Of a stretch of DNA of 64,000 nt, positions 1 through 9,164 are shown one piece after another; the first letter of the stretch is position 1; each line of letters begins with the position of its first letter. The stretch lies in contig NZ_JAQNDK010000005.1 of assembly GCF_028368935.1 (NCBI RefSeq), positions 806,001 through 870,000 on the forward strand, in the 5' to 3' direction. Below the pieces are notes generated by a model. The model had not been told where the DNA came from, ran no database searches, and was given only the letters and a program-made list of their open reading frames with translations. This DNA is from Sorangium aterium. Lineage in GTDB: Bacteria; Myxococcota_A; Polyangia; Polyangiales; Polyangiaceae. The translations under genes and the position numbers were made by a program.

Positions 1-8
1 CCTTGGGT

Positions 9-788
9 TCAGGGGATCACCATGGCCCTGGCCGTGGCTGTGGCTTGTACGAAGTGGCTGCGAGCGACCGAGCCCGGCGTGCGGCCCAGCGTCGCGACGA
101 CCGCGCGCGCCAGGTGGGCCTGGTCGTGGAAGCCGCCGGCGAGCGCCGCCTGCGCCAGCGGGGTGCCCTCCATGAGCGCCCGGATGGCCGTCATCACCCG
201 CAGGAAGGTCACGTAGTCGCGCAGCGGGTGGCCGAAGGCGCCGTGAAACAGGTGGGAGAGCCGCGAGCGTGAGAGGCCCTCCGCGGCGGCGAGCGGGCCC
301 AGCGCGGGGCGGCCCGGCGCCTGCTCCGCCAGGCGGCGCATGGCGCGGAGCACGCGGCGATCGACCGGCGGGCCGCCCCGCGCGAACGCGCCGGCGCACG
401 TCCTCATGAGCTCGTGCGTCGCCGCGTGATCGAGCCCGCTGCGGAGCACGTCGCGCGCCGCCGCGCGCGCCCGCTCGGCCTGCGCACCCTCGAGGGCGAG
501 CACCCGCCCGCGGGCGGCCGCCTGGGCGCCGGCGCCGAGCCCGTCGGGCGCCAGGAAGACCGTCACCGTCGCGCCGGGAGATCCGATGGAATGGGCGACC
601 CCGGCGCCGGTGAGCACGGGCGCGCGCACCTCGAACGGCCGCCCGATCTCGGCCTCGATCTCGAGAGGACCCTCGACCGGCACCACCAGCTTGACCAGGT
701 GGAGCGCATGGCGGCGCGTCCCCCCGGCGCCCTCGATGATGTGCACGCCGCCGTGGCCGACAAGCGCCGTGTGCTCGAGAGCCGTCAC
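9..788 (-). CDS. AraC-family transcriptional regulator
   Basis: The C-terminal ~100 residues form an AraC-type double helix-turn-helix: a first helix-turn-helix around LAAAEGLSRSRLSHLFHGAF and a second one ending in the family-typical GRTPGSVARSHF. The N-terminal part (EGPLEIEAEIGRPFEVRAPV) looks like a small cupin ligand-binding domain. I start it at the GTG at 788, giving 259 residues. The frame is open as far as 1070, but that stretch runs through a Ser-His-Arg repeat produced by intergenic tandem DNA and through the divergent HMA gene. Ribosome binding site for 788 is weak. Being divergent from the HMA-domain gene, it may control that gene, which is inference only. Confidence 0.8.
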   Translation of the reverse strand: MTALEHTALVGHGGVHIIEGAGGTRRHALHLVKLVVPVEGPLEIEAEIGRPFEVRAPVLTGAGVAHSIGSPGATVTVFLAPDGLGAGAQAAARGRVLALEGAQAERARAAARDVLRSGLDHAATHELMRTCAGAFARGGPPVDRRVLRAMRRLAEQAPGRPALGPLAAAEGLSRSRLSHLFHGAFGHPLRDYVTFLRVMTAIRALMEGTPLAQAALAGGFHDQAHLARAVVATLGRTPGSVARSHFVQATATARAMVIP

Positions 789-826
789 GCTCGAGAGAAC
801 ATCACCGGGGCGCGGGCGGCGCAACG

Positions 827-889
827 GATGCAACTGGCGCAACCGATGCGACCGATGCGACCGATGCGACCGATGCAACTGGCGCAACC
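827..889. repeat. 9-bp tandem repeat flanked by 18-bp direct repeats
   Basis: Four copies of ACCGATGCG (the last ending A) at 842-877 sit between two copies of GATGCAACTGGCGCAACC (827-844 and 872-889). The array lies in the spacer between the divergent AraC-type regulator and the HMA gene, so it could be a set of binding sites or simple slippage DNA. Confidence 0.85.
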
Positions 890-1031
890 ACGCAGCAGCG
901 GAGCGCCGGCGCGCGCTGGAGAGGGCATTTCCTGGGCGGTTCCGGAGGACTCTTGCGTCGACGGCGATCCGCGCTGGCGCGCCGGGCGTGCCCTCGTTGA
1001 CGCTGCCACCTCGAGCGGGCATAGGGGGGAG

Positions 1032-1235
1032 ATGCGCAGAATCGCTATCGAAGGGATGACGTGCGGCCACTGCGTCCAGGCGGTCTCGAAGGCGCTCGCG
1101 AAGGTCCCTGGCGTGACGCGGGTGAGCGAGGTGAGCCTCGAGCGCGGAGAGGCGGTCGTCGAGGGGAGCGCGACGGAGGAGGCCCTCCTCGCGGCCGTGC
1201 GCGAGGCCGGCTACGAGGCGCGCGACGCCGGCTGA
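1032..1235 (+). CDS. HMA-domain heavy-metal chaperone-like protein
   Basis: A 67-residue protein that is a single heavy-metal-associated (CopZ/Atx1-type) domain. The metal-binding loop GMTCGHC is at residues 8-14, followed by the usual beta-alpha-beta-beta-alpha-beta pattern ending in REAGYEA. Such proteins bind Cu(I) through the two cysteines and hand it to P-type ATPases; the metal here is inferred from family. ATG at 1032 is preceded by AGGGGGGAG, a strong ribosome binding site. No copper ATPase is adjacent, so its partner lies elsewhere. Confidence 0.9.
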   Translation: MRRIAIEGMTCGHCVQAVSKALAKVPGVTRVSEVSLERGEAVVEGSATEEALLAAVREAGYEARDAG

Positions 1236-1282
1236 CGCCGCGGTGCCGGAGCTCGGCCGCCTTTGGTATGGTGGCGGCCACC

Positions 1283-2662
1283 ATGACGCGACAGCAGAGC
1301 GAAGAGGGCTTTCCGGAAGGGTTCCTGTGGGGCGCCGCCGCGGCGTCGTACCAGATCGAGGGCGCCGCGTACGAGGACGGCAAGGGGCCGTCCGTGTGGG
1401 ACATGTTCTGCAAGAAGCCGGACGCCGTGTGGAACGGCCAGACGGGCGACGTCGCGTGCGACCACTACCACCGGTACCCGGAGGACGTCGCCCTCATGCG
1501 CGACATCGGCCTCCGCGCCTATCGACTCAGCATCTCGTGGCCGCGTGTCCTCCCGGAGGGCACGGGCGCCGTCAACGAGCGCGGGCTCGCGTTCTACGAT
1601 CGCCTCGTGGACGCGCTGCTCGAGGCGGGCGTCGAGCCCCACGCCACGCTTTTCCACTGGGACTTCCCTCTCGCGCTCTACCACAAGGGCGGGTGGCTGA
1701 ACCGCGACAGCGCCGACTGGTTCGCCGAGTACACGAGCGTCGTGGTCAGGAAGCTCGGCGATCGGGTGAAGGACTGGATGACGCTCAACGAGCCGCAGGT
1801 GTTCGCCGGCGCCGGCCACTACGAGGGTCGCCACGCGCCCGGCGACCGGCTGCGCTTCGCCGAGGTGCTCCGGGTCTGCCACCACGTCTTGCTCGCGCAC
1901 GGCAAGTCGGTGCAGGCCATCCGCGCGTCGAGCCCCGGGAAATGCAACGTCTATTATGCGCCCGTCGCGCAGGTCAAATACCCCGCGACCTCGTCACCGG
2001 AGGATCTGGAGGCGGCGCGCGCGGCCACGTGGTCGGTGAACGCTCGGACCACGTGGACCAACACGTGGTGGATGGATCCCGTGTTCTTCGGCAGGTATCC
2101 CGAGGACGGGCTCCGCCTGTTCGCGAAGGAGCTCCCCGAGGTCCGGAGCGGCGACATGGAGATCATCGCGCAGCCGGTCGATTTCTGCGGCGTGAACGTC
2201 TACTGGGGAGTCCCGGTGCGCGCCGGGGCGAACGGCGCCGCCGAGGTGGTGCCCCACCCGGTGGGGCACCCGATCACCGCGTTCGAGTGGTCGGTCACCC
2301 CCGAGTGCCTCTACTGGGGGCCCAGGTTCTTCTACGAGCGGTACAAGCGGCCCATCGTGATCACAGAGAACGGCCTGTCCACCCGGGACTGGATCTCGCT
2401 CGACGGGAAGGTGCACGACCCCCAGCGCATCGATTTCATGGCGCGCCACCTGATCGAGCTTCGCCGGGCGATCGCCGAGGGCGCGGTCGTGAACGGCTAC
2501 TTCCACTGGTCGATCATGGACAACTTCGAGTGGGCGCATGGCTACAAACACCGCTTCGGCCTCGTCTTCGTCGACTACCCGACGGGCAGGCGGGTCCTCA
2601 AGGACTCGGCTCACTGGTATCGTGAGGTCATCGCCTCGAATGGCGCGACGCTCGGGGGGTGA
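1283..2662 (+). CDS. GH1 family beta-glucosidase
   Basis: A 459-residue glycoside hydrolase family 1 enzyme of full family length, hydrolysing beta-linked glucosides or galactosides by a retaining mechanism. It opens with the GH1 signature FPEGFLWGAAAASYQIEGA. The acid/base glutamate is E170 in TLNEP and the nucleophile is E362 in ITENG; the aglycone-side pattern ending NFEWAHGYKHRFGL is also present. No signal peptide is visible, so it is probably cytoplasmic and acts on imported disaccharides. The ATG at 1283 is chosen because the GH1 domain begins nine residues later. Nothing around it suggests a sugar-uptake operon. Confidence 0.95.
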   Translation: MTRQQSEEGFPEGFLWGAAAASYQIEGAAYEDGKGPSVWDMFCKKPDAVWNGQTGDVACDHYHRYPEDVALMRDIGLRAYRLSISWPRVLPEGTGAVNERGLAFYDRLVDALLEAGVEPHATLFHWDFPLALYHKGGWLNRDSADWFAEYTSVVVRKLGDRVKDWMTLNEPQVFAGAGHYEGRHAPGDRLRFAEVLRVCHHVLLAHGKSVQAIRASSPGKCNVYYAPVAQVKYPATSSPEDLEAARAATWSVNARTTWTNTWWMDPVFFGRYPEDGLRLFAKELPEVRSGDMEIIAQPVDFCGVNVYWGVPVRAGANGAAEVVPHPVGHPITAFEWSVTPECLYWGPRFFYERYKRPIVITENGLSTRDWISLDGKVHDPQRIDFMARHLIELRRAIAEGAVVNGYFHWSIMDNFEWAHGYKHRFGLVFVDYPTGRRVLKDSAHWYREVIASNGATLGG

Positions 2663-3079
2663 GCGGGGCCGCGTCGCGCGCAGCGCCTCGATGATCTGTG
2701 GCGTTAACGAGGCTCGTTCGGTCACGTTCAGGGCACGAATGCTGCCCCCCCCCCTCCACCAGTCACTAACGTGAACGTGAACGTGAACGTTTACGTGGTC
2801 GTAGTCGTGGTCGTGGTCGTGGTCGTGGTCGTCAAAGGCAGGCCGTGAACGACCACGACCACGACCACGTGAACGTTCACGACTACGACTACGACCACGA
2901 CTACGTAAACGTTCGGATGTAGGAGAACGCGGCGCGAGCTTGATTCAGGCCGAGGGGAGGGTCGTGATCTACGCCGCCCGCAGCAAAGGTGGTGTGAGGA
3001 ACCGCCATTCGCCCGGGCTCGCCGGGCGAATGGCCGTGTCACCGGCGCACGCTGCGCGTCCGTGCCTCGAAGGCGCGCC
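2663..3079. other. Non-coding spacer with hexamer repeats
   Basis: No convincing gene is present in these ~417 bases. The only notable content is the alternating ACGTGA / GTGGTC repeat block described separately. The open frame across it encodes only low-complexity Thr/Val runs and is rejected. Confidence 0.7.
2768..2913. repeat. Hexanucleotide repeats in inverted orientation
   Basis: The left half is AACGTG units followed by GTGGTC/GTAGTC units (to about 2833). The right half (from 2847) carries the complementary GACCAC/GACTAC units and ends in ACTACGTAAACGTT, matching the reverse complement of AACGTTTACGTGGTCGTAGT at the left. The two halves can fold into an imperfect hairpin with about 14 nt between them. 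Composition is far lower in G+C than the flanks. Confidence 0.8.
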
Positions 3080-3409
3080 TCAGGAGGCGATCGGCTCGTC
3101 GCCGTCTTCGTCCTCGTCTTCTTCTTCGTCCTCGTCCTCGTCTTCGAGCGACTCGTCGCCTCCGCCCGCCAGGTCGTACCCGTGCGGGTCGAACTCATCG
3201 AACATGGCCTGCAGGCGCCCGGACAGGGAATCCCATGTATCAGGCGGCTCGCTCGCCTGGCGGTCGCGCTCGGCGAGGGCGAGCGCGGCGGCGATCACCG
3301 ACGTCAGCGGGCGCGCGTCCTGGAGCACCGCGACCTTCGAGGCGTCGCCGGTGCACGCGTAACCCAGCAGATACGCCCTGTAGATCTCCTCATTCGTCTT
3401 GTCGCTCAT
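3080..3409 (-). CDS. Hypothetical protein with acidic C-terminal tail
   Basis: A 109-residue protein of unknown function. The N-terminal ~80 residues look folded and helical (NEEIYRAYLLGYACTGDASK), and the last ~25 are almost entirely Asp/Glu after a Gly-rich hinge. No signal peptide or membrane segment. The tail could bind cations or a basic partner; that is a guess from composition. It precedes nothing co-directional within 300 bases upstream except the kinase gene, whose end is 183 bases away. Confidence 0.7.
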   Translation of the reverse strand: MSDKTNEEIYRAYLLGYACTGDASKVAVLQDARPLTSVIAAALALAERDRQASEPPDTWDSLSGRLQAMFDEFDPHGYDLAGGGDESLEDEDEDEEEDEDEDGDEPIAS

Positions 3410-3591
3410 TCCTGTTCCTTCGTTCTTGTCGTCCGCAGGTCGCCCGTCGCCCCGTCGCCGTGCTCTGGCCTCCTGGGCGCCGTGGAACCCGGGGGCGCGA
3501 GCCTAGCCCATCTCGGCGGCCCTCGGGGCCGCCTCGCGCCGGGAGCCCGCGCCGCGCGGGCGCGGTCGGCACACGCGCGGGCGCGGTCGGC

Positions 3592-5760
3592 TCAGTAGCG
3601 CAGCCGGTCCCGCAGGGCGCGCACCGCGTTCTCGAGCCCCGCGTGGTGGTGGAAGCAGCACTGTCCGATGCGCGGCTGGCACTGCGACGAGCGGAGCATC
3701 TCCAGGAACACGAGCGCGCGCGCGTCCCCCTCGAGCGCCGCGCGCTCGAAGAGCGCCTCCTTGCGCCGGCAGGGGGCCTCGCGCAGCGCCACGGCGATGC
3801 GCAGCGGGACGCTCGCGCGCTTCAGCACCTCGGGGCGGCGGAGCAGCGCCGCCGCGCGCTTTCCGCCCTGAGTGCCCCCGTAGCCGCTCGCGATCTCGTA
3901 GGCGATGTCGAGGCCCTCCGGGCCCAGACGGCCCTCCAGCGCGTCGAAGATCGCGTCCGCGCGGCCGTCGGTCCGGTACGAGCTCTTCACGGCGACGGCG
4001 GCCGCGGCCGTCATCACGTCGCGCTGCTCGAAGGCGGCGCGATCCTTCTCGAGCAGCGTGAGCAGCGCGCTCTCCGCGTCGCCCCACCGCTTCGCCCGGA
4101 CCGCCGCCACGAGGCGCTCGCGCTCGGCCGGGAGGCCCGCGCCCTCGATCGGCGCCGTGCCGGCCGACGCCACGCCCGTGTCCGGCGCCGCGGCATCCGC
4201 TTCCGGTGCCGCCGCGCCCGCGTCCTGCGCCGCCGCGGCGTCGGCCGACCCGGGGGCCGAGGCGCTCGCGACGGGCGCCGCGGAGGGCGCTTGCGGAGGG
4301 GGGGCGAGGGCGTCCTGCGCCTGGGCGGCCGGCGCCCCGGCGGGGGCCGCCTGCGCCGCTGCGGGCGCCGCCTGGAGCTCCGGGCCGGCGGCCGCCGGGG
4401 CGCCCGCGCGCAGCCAGCCTGCGCCCGCGGGCAGCCGGCCGAGGAGCAGCGCGCCCGCCGCGCCCATCGCGGCCACGGCGGCCACCCCGAGGAGCCAGCC
4501 CCACGCGCGCCTCCGCGCTCGCGGCCGGCCTCCTGCCGCCCCGCGCGCTGCCTTCCCGGGCGCCCCGCCGTCGGCTCCGGCGGCTCCGAGCTGCAGGCCG
4601 AACGCATCGGCCTCGGCGCCGCCGGTCGCCGCGCCGCCGGCCGCGGCGCCCCTGGACGCGGCGCCGCCGGTCGCGCCCGCGCGGTCTTGCCCTGCCGGCA
4701 GCTCGGGCGGCGCGGCGTGCGGGATCGCGCGCAGCGGGTCGCTGAGCCGCCACGCCCCGCTCGAGAGCGGCTCCTTCCAGGGGAGGAGGCCGAGCGCCTC
4801 GGACCTCGGCACGGCCGCGTCGAGCGCCGCGAGCAGCGCGCGGGCGTTCGCGGGGCGCTCCGCCGGGTCCTTGCGCAGGATGCGCATCACGAGCGCTTCG
4901 AGCTCGCGCGGCGCCGCCGTGCCCGGGGCGCGCAGCCGGAGCGGCGGCGGCGCCGTGTGGATCTGCTCGCGGAAGATCTCGACGGGGAGGATCGCGTCGA
5001 ACGGGTGCTTTCCGGCGAGCATCTCGTAGAGGATGAGCCCGAGCGCGTAGAGATCGGAGCGCTCGTCGACGTGATCCATGCCCTGCGCCGCCTCGGGCGC
5101 CATGTACGCGAGCGTGCCGAAGACCATGCCGCTCAGCGTGATCCGGCCGGCGTCGGGCCGCGCCTCGCTGCTGTGCGCGTCCGTCGTGGAGAGGCGCTCG
5201 ATCGGCACCTTCGCCAGGCCGAAATCGATGAGCTTCACCGCGTCGGTGCCGTCCTCGACCATGACGTTGCGCGGCTTCAGATCGCGGTGGATGACGCCGC
5301 GCTCGTGGGCCGCGGCGAGCGCCGCCGCGATCTGCCGCGCGATCTCCGCGGCGCGCGGGGCGGGCACGGGGCCCTTCTTGATGATGCGATCGAGCGTCGT
5401 GCCGCGGACGTGCTCCAGCACGAGGAACCGGGAGCCGTCGGGGAGGGTGCCGAAGTCGGTCGCCGAGGCGATGTTCGGGTGCTGGATGTGCGCGCCCGCG
5501 ATCGCCTCGCGCTCGAACCGCGCCGTGAGCTCCGCGGATCCCCTCGCCTCGGGCAGGAGGAGCTTCACGGCCAGCCACTTGCGCAGAAGCAGGTGCTCGG
5601 CCTTGTAGACCGCGCCCATCCCGCCCGTCGCCACGAGCTCCACGATCCGGTACCGGTCCGAGATGACCGTCCCGACCAGCTGGGCCGCCGCGCTCTCCGC
5701 GAGCGCGTTGCTCGCGGCGGGCGGCGGATCGCCGGGGGCAGGGGGCGGGGAAGCGCTCAC
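3592..5760 (-). CDS. Transmembrane Ser/Thr protein kinase
   Basis: A 722-residue Hanks-type kinase. The catalytic domain spans about residues 35-310: glycine-rich loop ATGGMGAVY (44-52), ATP-anchoring K66 in AVKLL, catalytic HRDLKPRN, metal-binding IDFGLAK, and an APE-type segment YMAPEAA. All key residues are intact, so it should be active. An Ala/Pro-rich linker follows, then one membrane helix (WGWLLGVAAVAAMGAAGALLLG) and a ~300-residue external or periplasmic part. This ends in a Cys-containing region (CRRKEALFERA, SSQCQPRIGQCCFHHH) that may be a sensor. It is transcribed divergently from argS with 114 bases between. Substrates cannot be told from the sequence. Confidence 0.93.
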   Translation of the reverse strand: MSASPPPAPGDPPPAASNALAESAAAQLVGTVISDRYRIVELVATGGMGAVYKAEHLLLRKWLAVKLLLPEARGSAELTARFEREAIAGAHIQHPNIASATDFGTLPDGSRFLVLEHVRGTTLDRIIKKGPVPAPRAAEIARQIAAALAAAHERGVIHRDLKPRNVMVEDGTDAVKLIDFGLAKVPIERLSTTDAHSSEARPDAGRITLSGMVFGTLAYMAPEAAQGMDHVDERSDLYALGLILYEMLAGKHPFDAILPVEIFREQIHTAPPPLRLRAPGTAAPRELEALVMRILRKDPAERPANARALLAALDAAVPRSEALGLLPWKEPLSSGAWRLSDPLRAIPHAAPPELPAGQDRAGATGGAASRGAAAGGAATGGAEADAFGLQLGAAGADGGAPGKAARGAAGGRPRARRRAWGWLLGVAAVAAMGAAGALLLGRLPAGAGWLRAGAPAAAGPELQAAPAAAQAAPAGAPAAQAQDALAPPPQAPSAAPVASASAPGSADAAAAQDAGAAAPEADAAAPDTGVASAGTAPIEGAGLPAERERLVAAVRAKRWGDAESALLTLLEKDRAAFEQRDVMTAAAAVAVKSSYRTDGRADAIFDALEGRLGPEGLDIAYEIASGYGGTQGGKRAAALLRRPEVLKRASVPLRIAVALREAPCRRKEALFERAALEGDARALVFLEMLRSSQCQPRIGQCCFHHHAGLENAVRALRDRLRY

Positions 5761-5874
5761 GTGAGGCGTGAACTGTCCGGCCTACCCCGATTTTTGTCAA
5801 AGGTGCGCTGATGTGGCGGTGCCGCTCCGGCTTGCCTATTGAATTGGCCGGGCGCCCGGGCCAAAGGATGCGCC

Positions 5875-7608
5875 ATGGCCGATCCCGTCCACGCCCTCGC
5901 CCGCGCATTGCAGGCGGCGATCACCGCCGCGTTCGGCGCCGAGCACGCCGCGGTTGATCCTTCCCTGCGCCGCTCCACCCACGCCGACTACCAGGCGAAC
6001 GCCGCCATGGCGCTCGGCAAGCGCCTCGGCAGGCCGCCGCGCGAGGTCGCTGCGGCGATCGTCGCGGCGCTACAGCTCGACGGGATCTGCCGGAAGGTCG
6101 AGATCGCGGGCCCCGGGTTCGTGAACCTGACGCTCGAGGACGCGTACCTCACGCGCGAGCTCGCCGAGACGGCGGGCGGCGGCCGGCTCGGGATCGCGCC
6201 CGCGGCGCAGCCCGAGACGGTGATCGTCGACTACTCGGGCCCCAACGCCGCGAAGGAGATGCACGTCGGCCACCTCCGCAGCACGATCATCGGCGACGCC
6301 CTCGCGCGCGTGCTCGAGGCGCTCGGCCACCGCGTGATCCGCCAGAACCACCTCGGCGACTGGGGCACGCCGTTCGGCATGCTGATCGAGCACATGCTCG
6401 ATCTCGGCGAGGCCGCGGCCTCGCAGGAGCTCTCGGTCGGCGATCTCGACGCGTTCTACCGCCAGGCGCGCGCCAAGTTCGACGGCGACCCGGCGTTCGC
6501 CGAGCGCTCGCGCCGGCGGGTCGTGCGGCTGCAGGGCGGCGACGAGCAGACCCTCGCGCTCTGGCGGCAGCTCGTGCGCGAGTCGACGCGCTACTTCGAG
6601 TCGGTCTACCGCCGCCTCGGCGTGACGTTGACCGACGCGGATTTCGCCGGCGAGAGCTTCTACAACCCGATGCTGCCCGACGTCCTCGAGGAGCTCGGCC
6701 AGAAGGGGCTGGCGCGCGAGAGCGAGGGCGCGCTCTGCGTCTTCCCGGCCGGGTTCACGGGCAAGGACGGCGCGCCGCTGCCGCTCATCGTGCGCAAGCA
6801 GGACGGCGGCTACGGCTACGCGACGACGGATCTCGCGGCGATCCGCCACCGCCTCACGACGGTCGGCGCGCGCCGGATCGTCTATGTCGTCGGCGCGCCG
6901 CAGAGCCAGCACTTCGCGATGGTCTTCGCGACCGCGCGCGAGGCGGGCTGGCTCGCGCCGCCGGCCCGGGCCGAGCACGTGGCGTTCGGCTCGGTGCTCG
7001 GGGCCGACAAGAAGATGTTCAAGACGAGGAGCGGCGACACCGTGAAGCTCTCGGACCTGCTCGACGAGGCCACGGAGCGCGCGTCGAAGGTGGTGCGGGA
7101 GAAGAACCCCGAGCTCGACGCCGAGGCCGCGGACGCCGTGGCGCGGGCGGTCGGCGTGGGCGCGGTGAAGTACGCCGATCTCTCGAGCGACCGGATCAAG
7201 GACTACGTGTTCGACTGGGATCGCATGCTCGCGTTCGAGGGGAACACGGCGCCCTACCTGATGTACGCGCACGCCCGCATCCGGTCGATCTTCCGGAAGG
7301 CCGGCGTCGAGTCGCCGCGCGAGGCCGGGATCGTGCTGAGCGAGCCGGCGGAGCGGGCGCTCGCGCTGGAGCTGCTCCGGTTCGGCGCCGTGCTGGAGGA
7401 CGTGGCCGCCACGCTCGAGCCGCACCGCCTGTGCGGTTACCTGTTCGAGCTCGCGGGGTCGTTCACGACCTTCTACGAGCGCTGCCCGGTGCTCCGCGCC
7501 GAGAGCGACGAGGTGCGCCGCTCGCGCCTCGCGCTGTGCGATCTGACGGCGGAGGTGCTGGCGAAGGGCCTCGGCCTGCTCGGGATCGAGGCGCCGGAGC
7601 GGATGTAG
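5875..7608 (+). CDS. argS: Arginyl-tRNA synthetase
   Basis: A 577-residue class I aminoacyl-tRNA synthetase that charges tRNA-Arg. It carries the N-terminal Arg-tRNA synthetase domain (residues 1-95), the HIGH motif as HVGHLRST (130-137), and a KMSK-region variant GADKKMFKTRSGD typical of ArgS. The C-terminal DALR anticodon-binding domain ends with GLGLLGIEAPERM. Length equals the usual bacterial enzyme. The ATG at 5875 is chosen over an in-frame TTG at 5839 because AAAGGA lies just upstream at the right distance and the conserved domain starts here. Confidence 0.97.
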   Translation: MADPVHALARALQAAITAAFGAEHAAVDPSLRRSTHADYQANAAMALGKRLGRPPREVAAAIVAALQLDGICRKVEIAGPGFVNLTLEDAYLTRELAETAGGGRLGIAPAAQPETVIVDYSGPNAAKEMHVGHLRSTIIGDALARVLEALGHRVIRQNHLGDWGTPFGMLIEHMLDLGEAAASQELSVGDLDAFYRQARAKFDGDPAFAERSRRRVVRLQGGDEQTLALWRQLVRESTRYFESVYRRLGVTLTDADFAGESFYNPMLPDVLEELGQKGLARESEGALCVFPAGFTGKDGAPLPLIVRKQDGGYGYATTDLAAIRHRLTTVGARRIVYVVGAPQSQHFAMVFATAREAGWLAPPARAEHVAFGSVLGADKKMFKTRSGDTVKLSDLLDEATERASKVVREKNPELDAEAADAVARAVGVGAVKYADLSSDRIKDYVFDWDRMLAFEGNTAPYLMYAHARIRSIFRKAGVESPREAGIVLSEPAERALALELLRFGAVLEDVAATLEPHRLCGYLFELAGSFTTFYERCPVLRAESDEVRRSRLALCDLTAEVLAKGLGLLGIEAPERM

Positions 7609-7660
7609 AGCGGCCGGCAACGGCGCCCGTCCCTGTCTGCGTTCGGCGGGCGCGCGTCTG

Positions 7661-7776
7661 CGTGAGCTGCGCGTCTGCGTGAGCTCCGCGCTAGCGTGAG
7701 CTGCGCGTCTGCGTGAGCTCCGCGCTAGCGTGAGCTGCGCGTCTGCGTGAGCTCCGCGCTCGCGTGAGCTGCGCGT
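7661..7776. repeat. 34-bp tandem repeat, about 3.4 copies
   Basis: Units begin with CGTGAGCTGC at 7661, 7695, 7729 and 7763, exactly 34 bases apart. Each unit is itself two related 17-bp halves (CGTGAGCTGCGCGTCTG and CGTGAGCTCCGCGCTAG). The array lies between argS and the MopE-like lipoprotein gene, immediately ahead of the latter's translation start. Confidence 0.9.
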
Positions 7777-7835
7777 ATTCGAACCGAGGTTGCGCTCGCC
7801 CGCTCGAGGTTGCGTGGGACGTCGGTCCGTTCCCC

Positions 7836-9083
7836 ATGGCAAAGTGCAGCATGATCGAACGACGGATCGCTCTCCCCTGCACCGGCATGGCCGTGATGGC
7901 GGTGCTCGCCGTTGCACTCGGGTGCTCCGCGGTGGGCGGCGCGTCCGCGCAGGGGGGCGGGGGAGACGGGCGCGGTGAGCCCGCGGGGACCATCGGCGAG
8001 GACGCCTCCGACGGGCTCGATGAGCCGGGCGAGCCAGGGCTCGGCCCCGGTGGCGCAATCCCTGTCACCGATCCCAACGTGGACGGCGACGGGGACGGGT
8101 TCACGCCCGCGGAGGGCGACTGCAACGATGTCGATGGAAATGTGAATCCAGGCGCGATCGAGGTCGAGGTCACCGAGCCCGACGCGAGCGGCCATATCCC
8201 CGCGCCGGCGGACGAGGATTGCGACGGTGTGATCGACAACGTGCCGCCACCGTGCGACGAGGGCCTCGCGCTGGAGGACTTCGATCCGGTGGACGGGGCC
8301 AAGGCGATCGACCTCTGCGCCGTGGCGTCCCGCGAGGACAGGCGGTGGGGCGTGCTCTCCGCGAGGTATATCCGCGGGGACGGCTCGTCTGCAGAGCGGT
8401 CGCCCGCGGTTGGCGTCTTCGATGGGTTCGGACCCAACGTGCACGTGCAGGGCGGCGCGCGCCTGCTCGCGCTCTCGACGGGGAGCGCACGCCTGCCTGG
8501 CCACCCCGACGCCTGCTGGTCCGGGAGCTGCTCGAGCTACGGTGCCGGCACAGCGCCCCCCGGGTTCCCTCAGGACAACCCTGCCTGTCCTCCGTCCAGC
8601 TTCATCAACGACGACATCGGCCTCGAGGTCGTCCTGCGCGCTCCGACGAACGCGACGGGCTACGAGTTCCTCTTCAAGTTCTATACGTTCGAATACCCGG
8701 AGTGGGTCTGCGAGGACTTCAACGATCAATTCGTCGCGCTGGCGACGCCCGCGCCTCCCGGGTCGTACAACGGCAATCTCTCGTTCGACGGGGAGGGGAG
8801 GCCGGTCAGCGTCAATATCGCGTTCTTCGATGTCTGCGACGGATGTCCGCTCGGCTCGGGTGAGCTCGTGGGGACGGGGTTCAGCCCGCGCCACGACGGC
8901 GGCACCCGGTGGCTCAAGACCCGCGCGCCGGTGCGCGGCGGCGAGGAGATCTCGCTCCGGTTCATCCTGTTCGACACCGGCGACGATCGCTTCGACTCGA
9001 CCGCGCTCATCGATGGCTTCCGCTGGATCGCGACCGGCGGCACGGTCAGCCTGGAGACGGCGCCCGCGGTCAATCCCCTCTGA
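7836..9083 (+). CDS. Secreted lipoprotein with MopE-type metal-binding motif and choice-of-anchor L domain
   Basis: A ~415-residue exported protein. It starts with a signal sequence whose probable lipobox is VALGC (inner ATG at 7851 is an alternative start). A Gly/Pro linker leads to a MopE-type metal-binding motif: DGDGDGF then GDCNDVDGN then NPGAIEVE, repeated loosely as DEDCDGVID. The second half (about residues 170-400) matches the choice-of-anchor L pattern, with FKFYTFEYPEWV and NDQFVALA. Such proteins are surface-exposed in myxobacteria and are thought to be anchored calcium-binding adhesin-like components. The exact role is unknown. A 34-bp tandem array sits just upstream. Confidence 0.8.
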   Translation: MAKCSMIERRIALPCTGMAVMAVLAVALGCSAVGGASAQGGGGDGRGEPAGTIGEDASDGLDEPGEPGLGPGGAIPVTDPNVDGDGDGFTPAEGDCNDVDGNVNPGAIEVEVTEPDASGHIPAPADEDCDGVIDNVPPPCDEGLALEDFDPVDGAKAIDLCAVASREDRRWGVLSARYIRGDGSSAERSPAVGVFDGFGPNVHVQGGARLLALSTGSARLPGHPDACWSGSCSSYGAGTAPPGFPQDNPACPPSSFINDDIGLEVVLRAPTNATGYEFLFKFYTFEYPEWVCEDFNDQFVALATPAPPGSYNGNLSFDGEGRPVSVNIAFFDVCDGCPLGSGELVGTGFSPRHDGGTRWLKTRAPVRGGEEISLRFILFDTGDDRFDSTALIDGFRWIATGGTVSLETAPAVNPL

Positions 9084-9164
9084 GGCGAGGGGCGCTCCTC
9101 CCTCGCGCCGGCGCCTCGTCGGGGTGGGGTCGCGAGGCCTGGCCGCCTCGCCGGGCGCTCCGGG

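Noticed and set aside
2791-3198. Minus-strand frame encoding Thr and Val runs
   Set aside because: It is translation of the hexamer repeat block, with no codon-usage or homology support.
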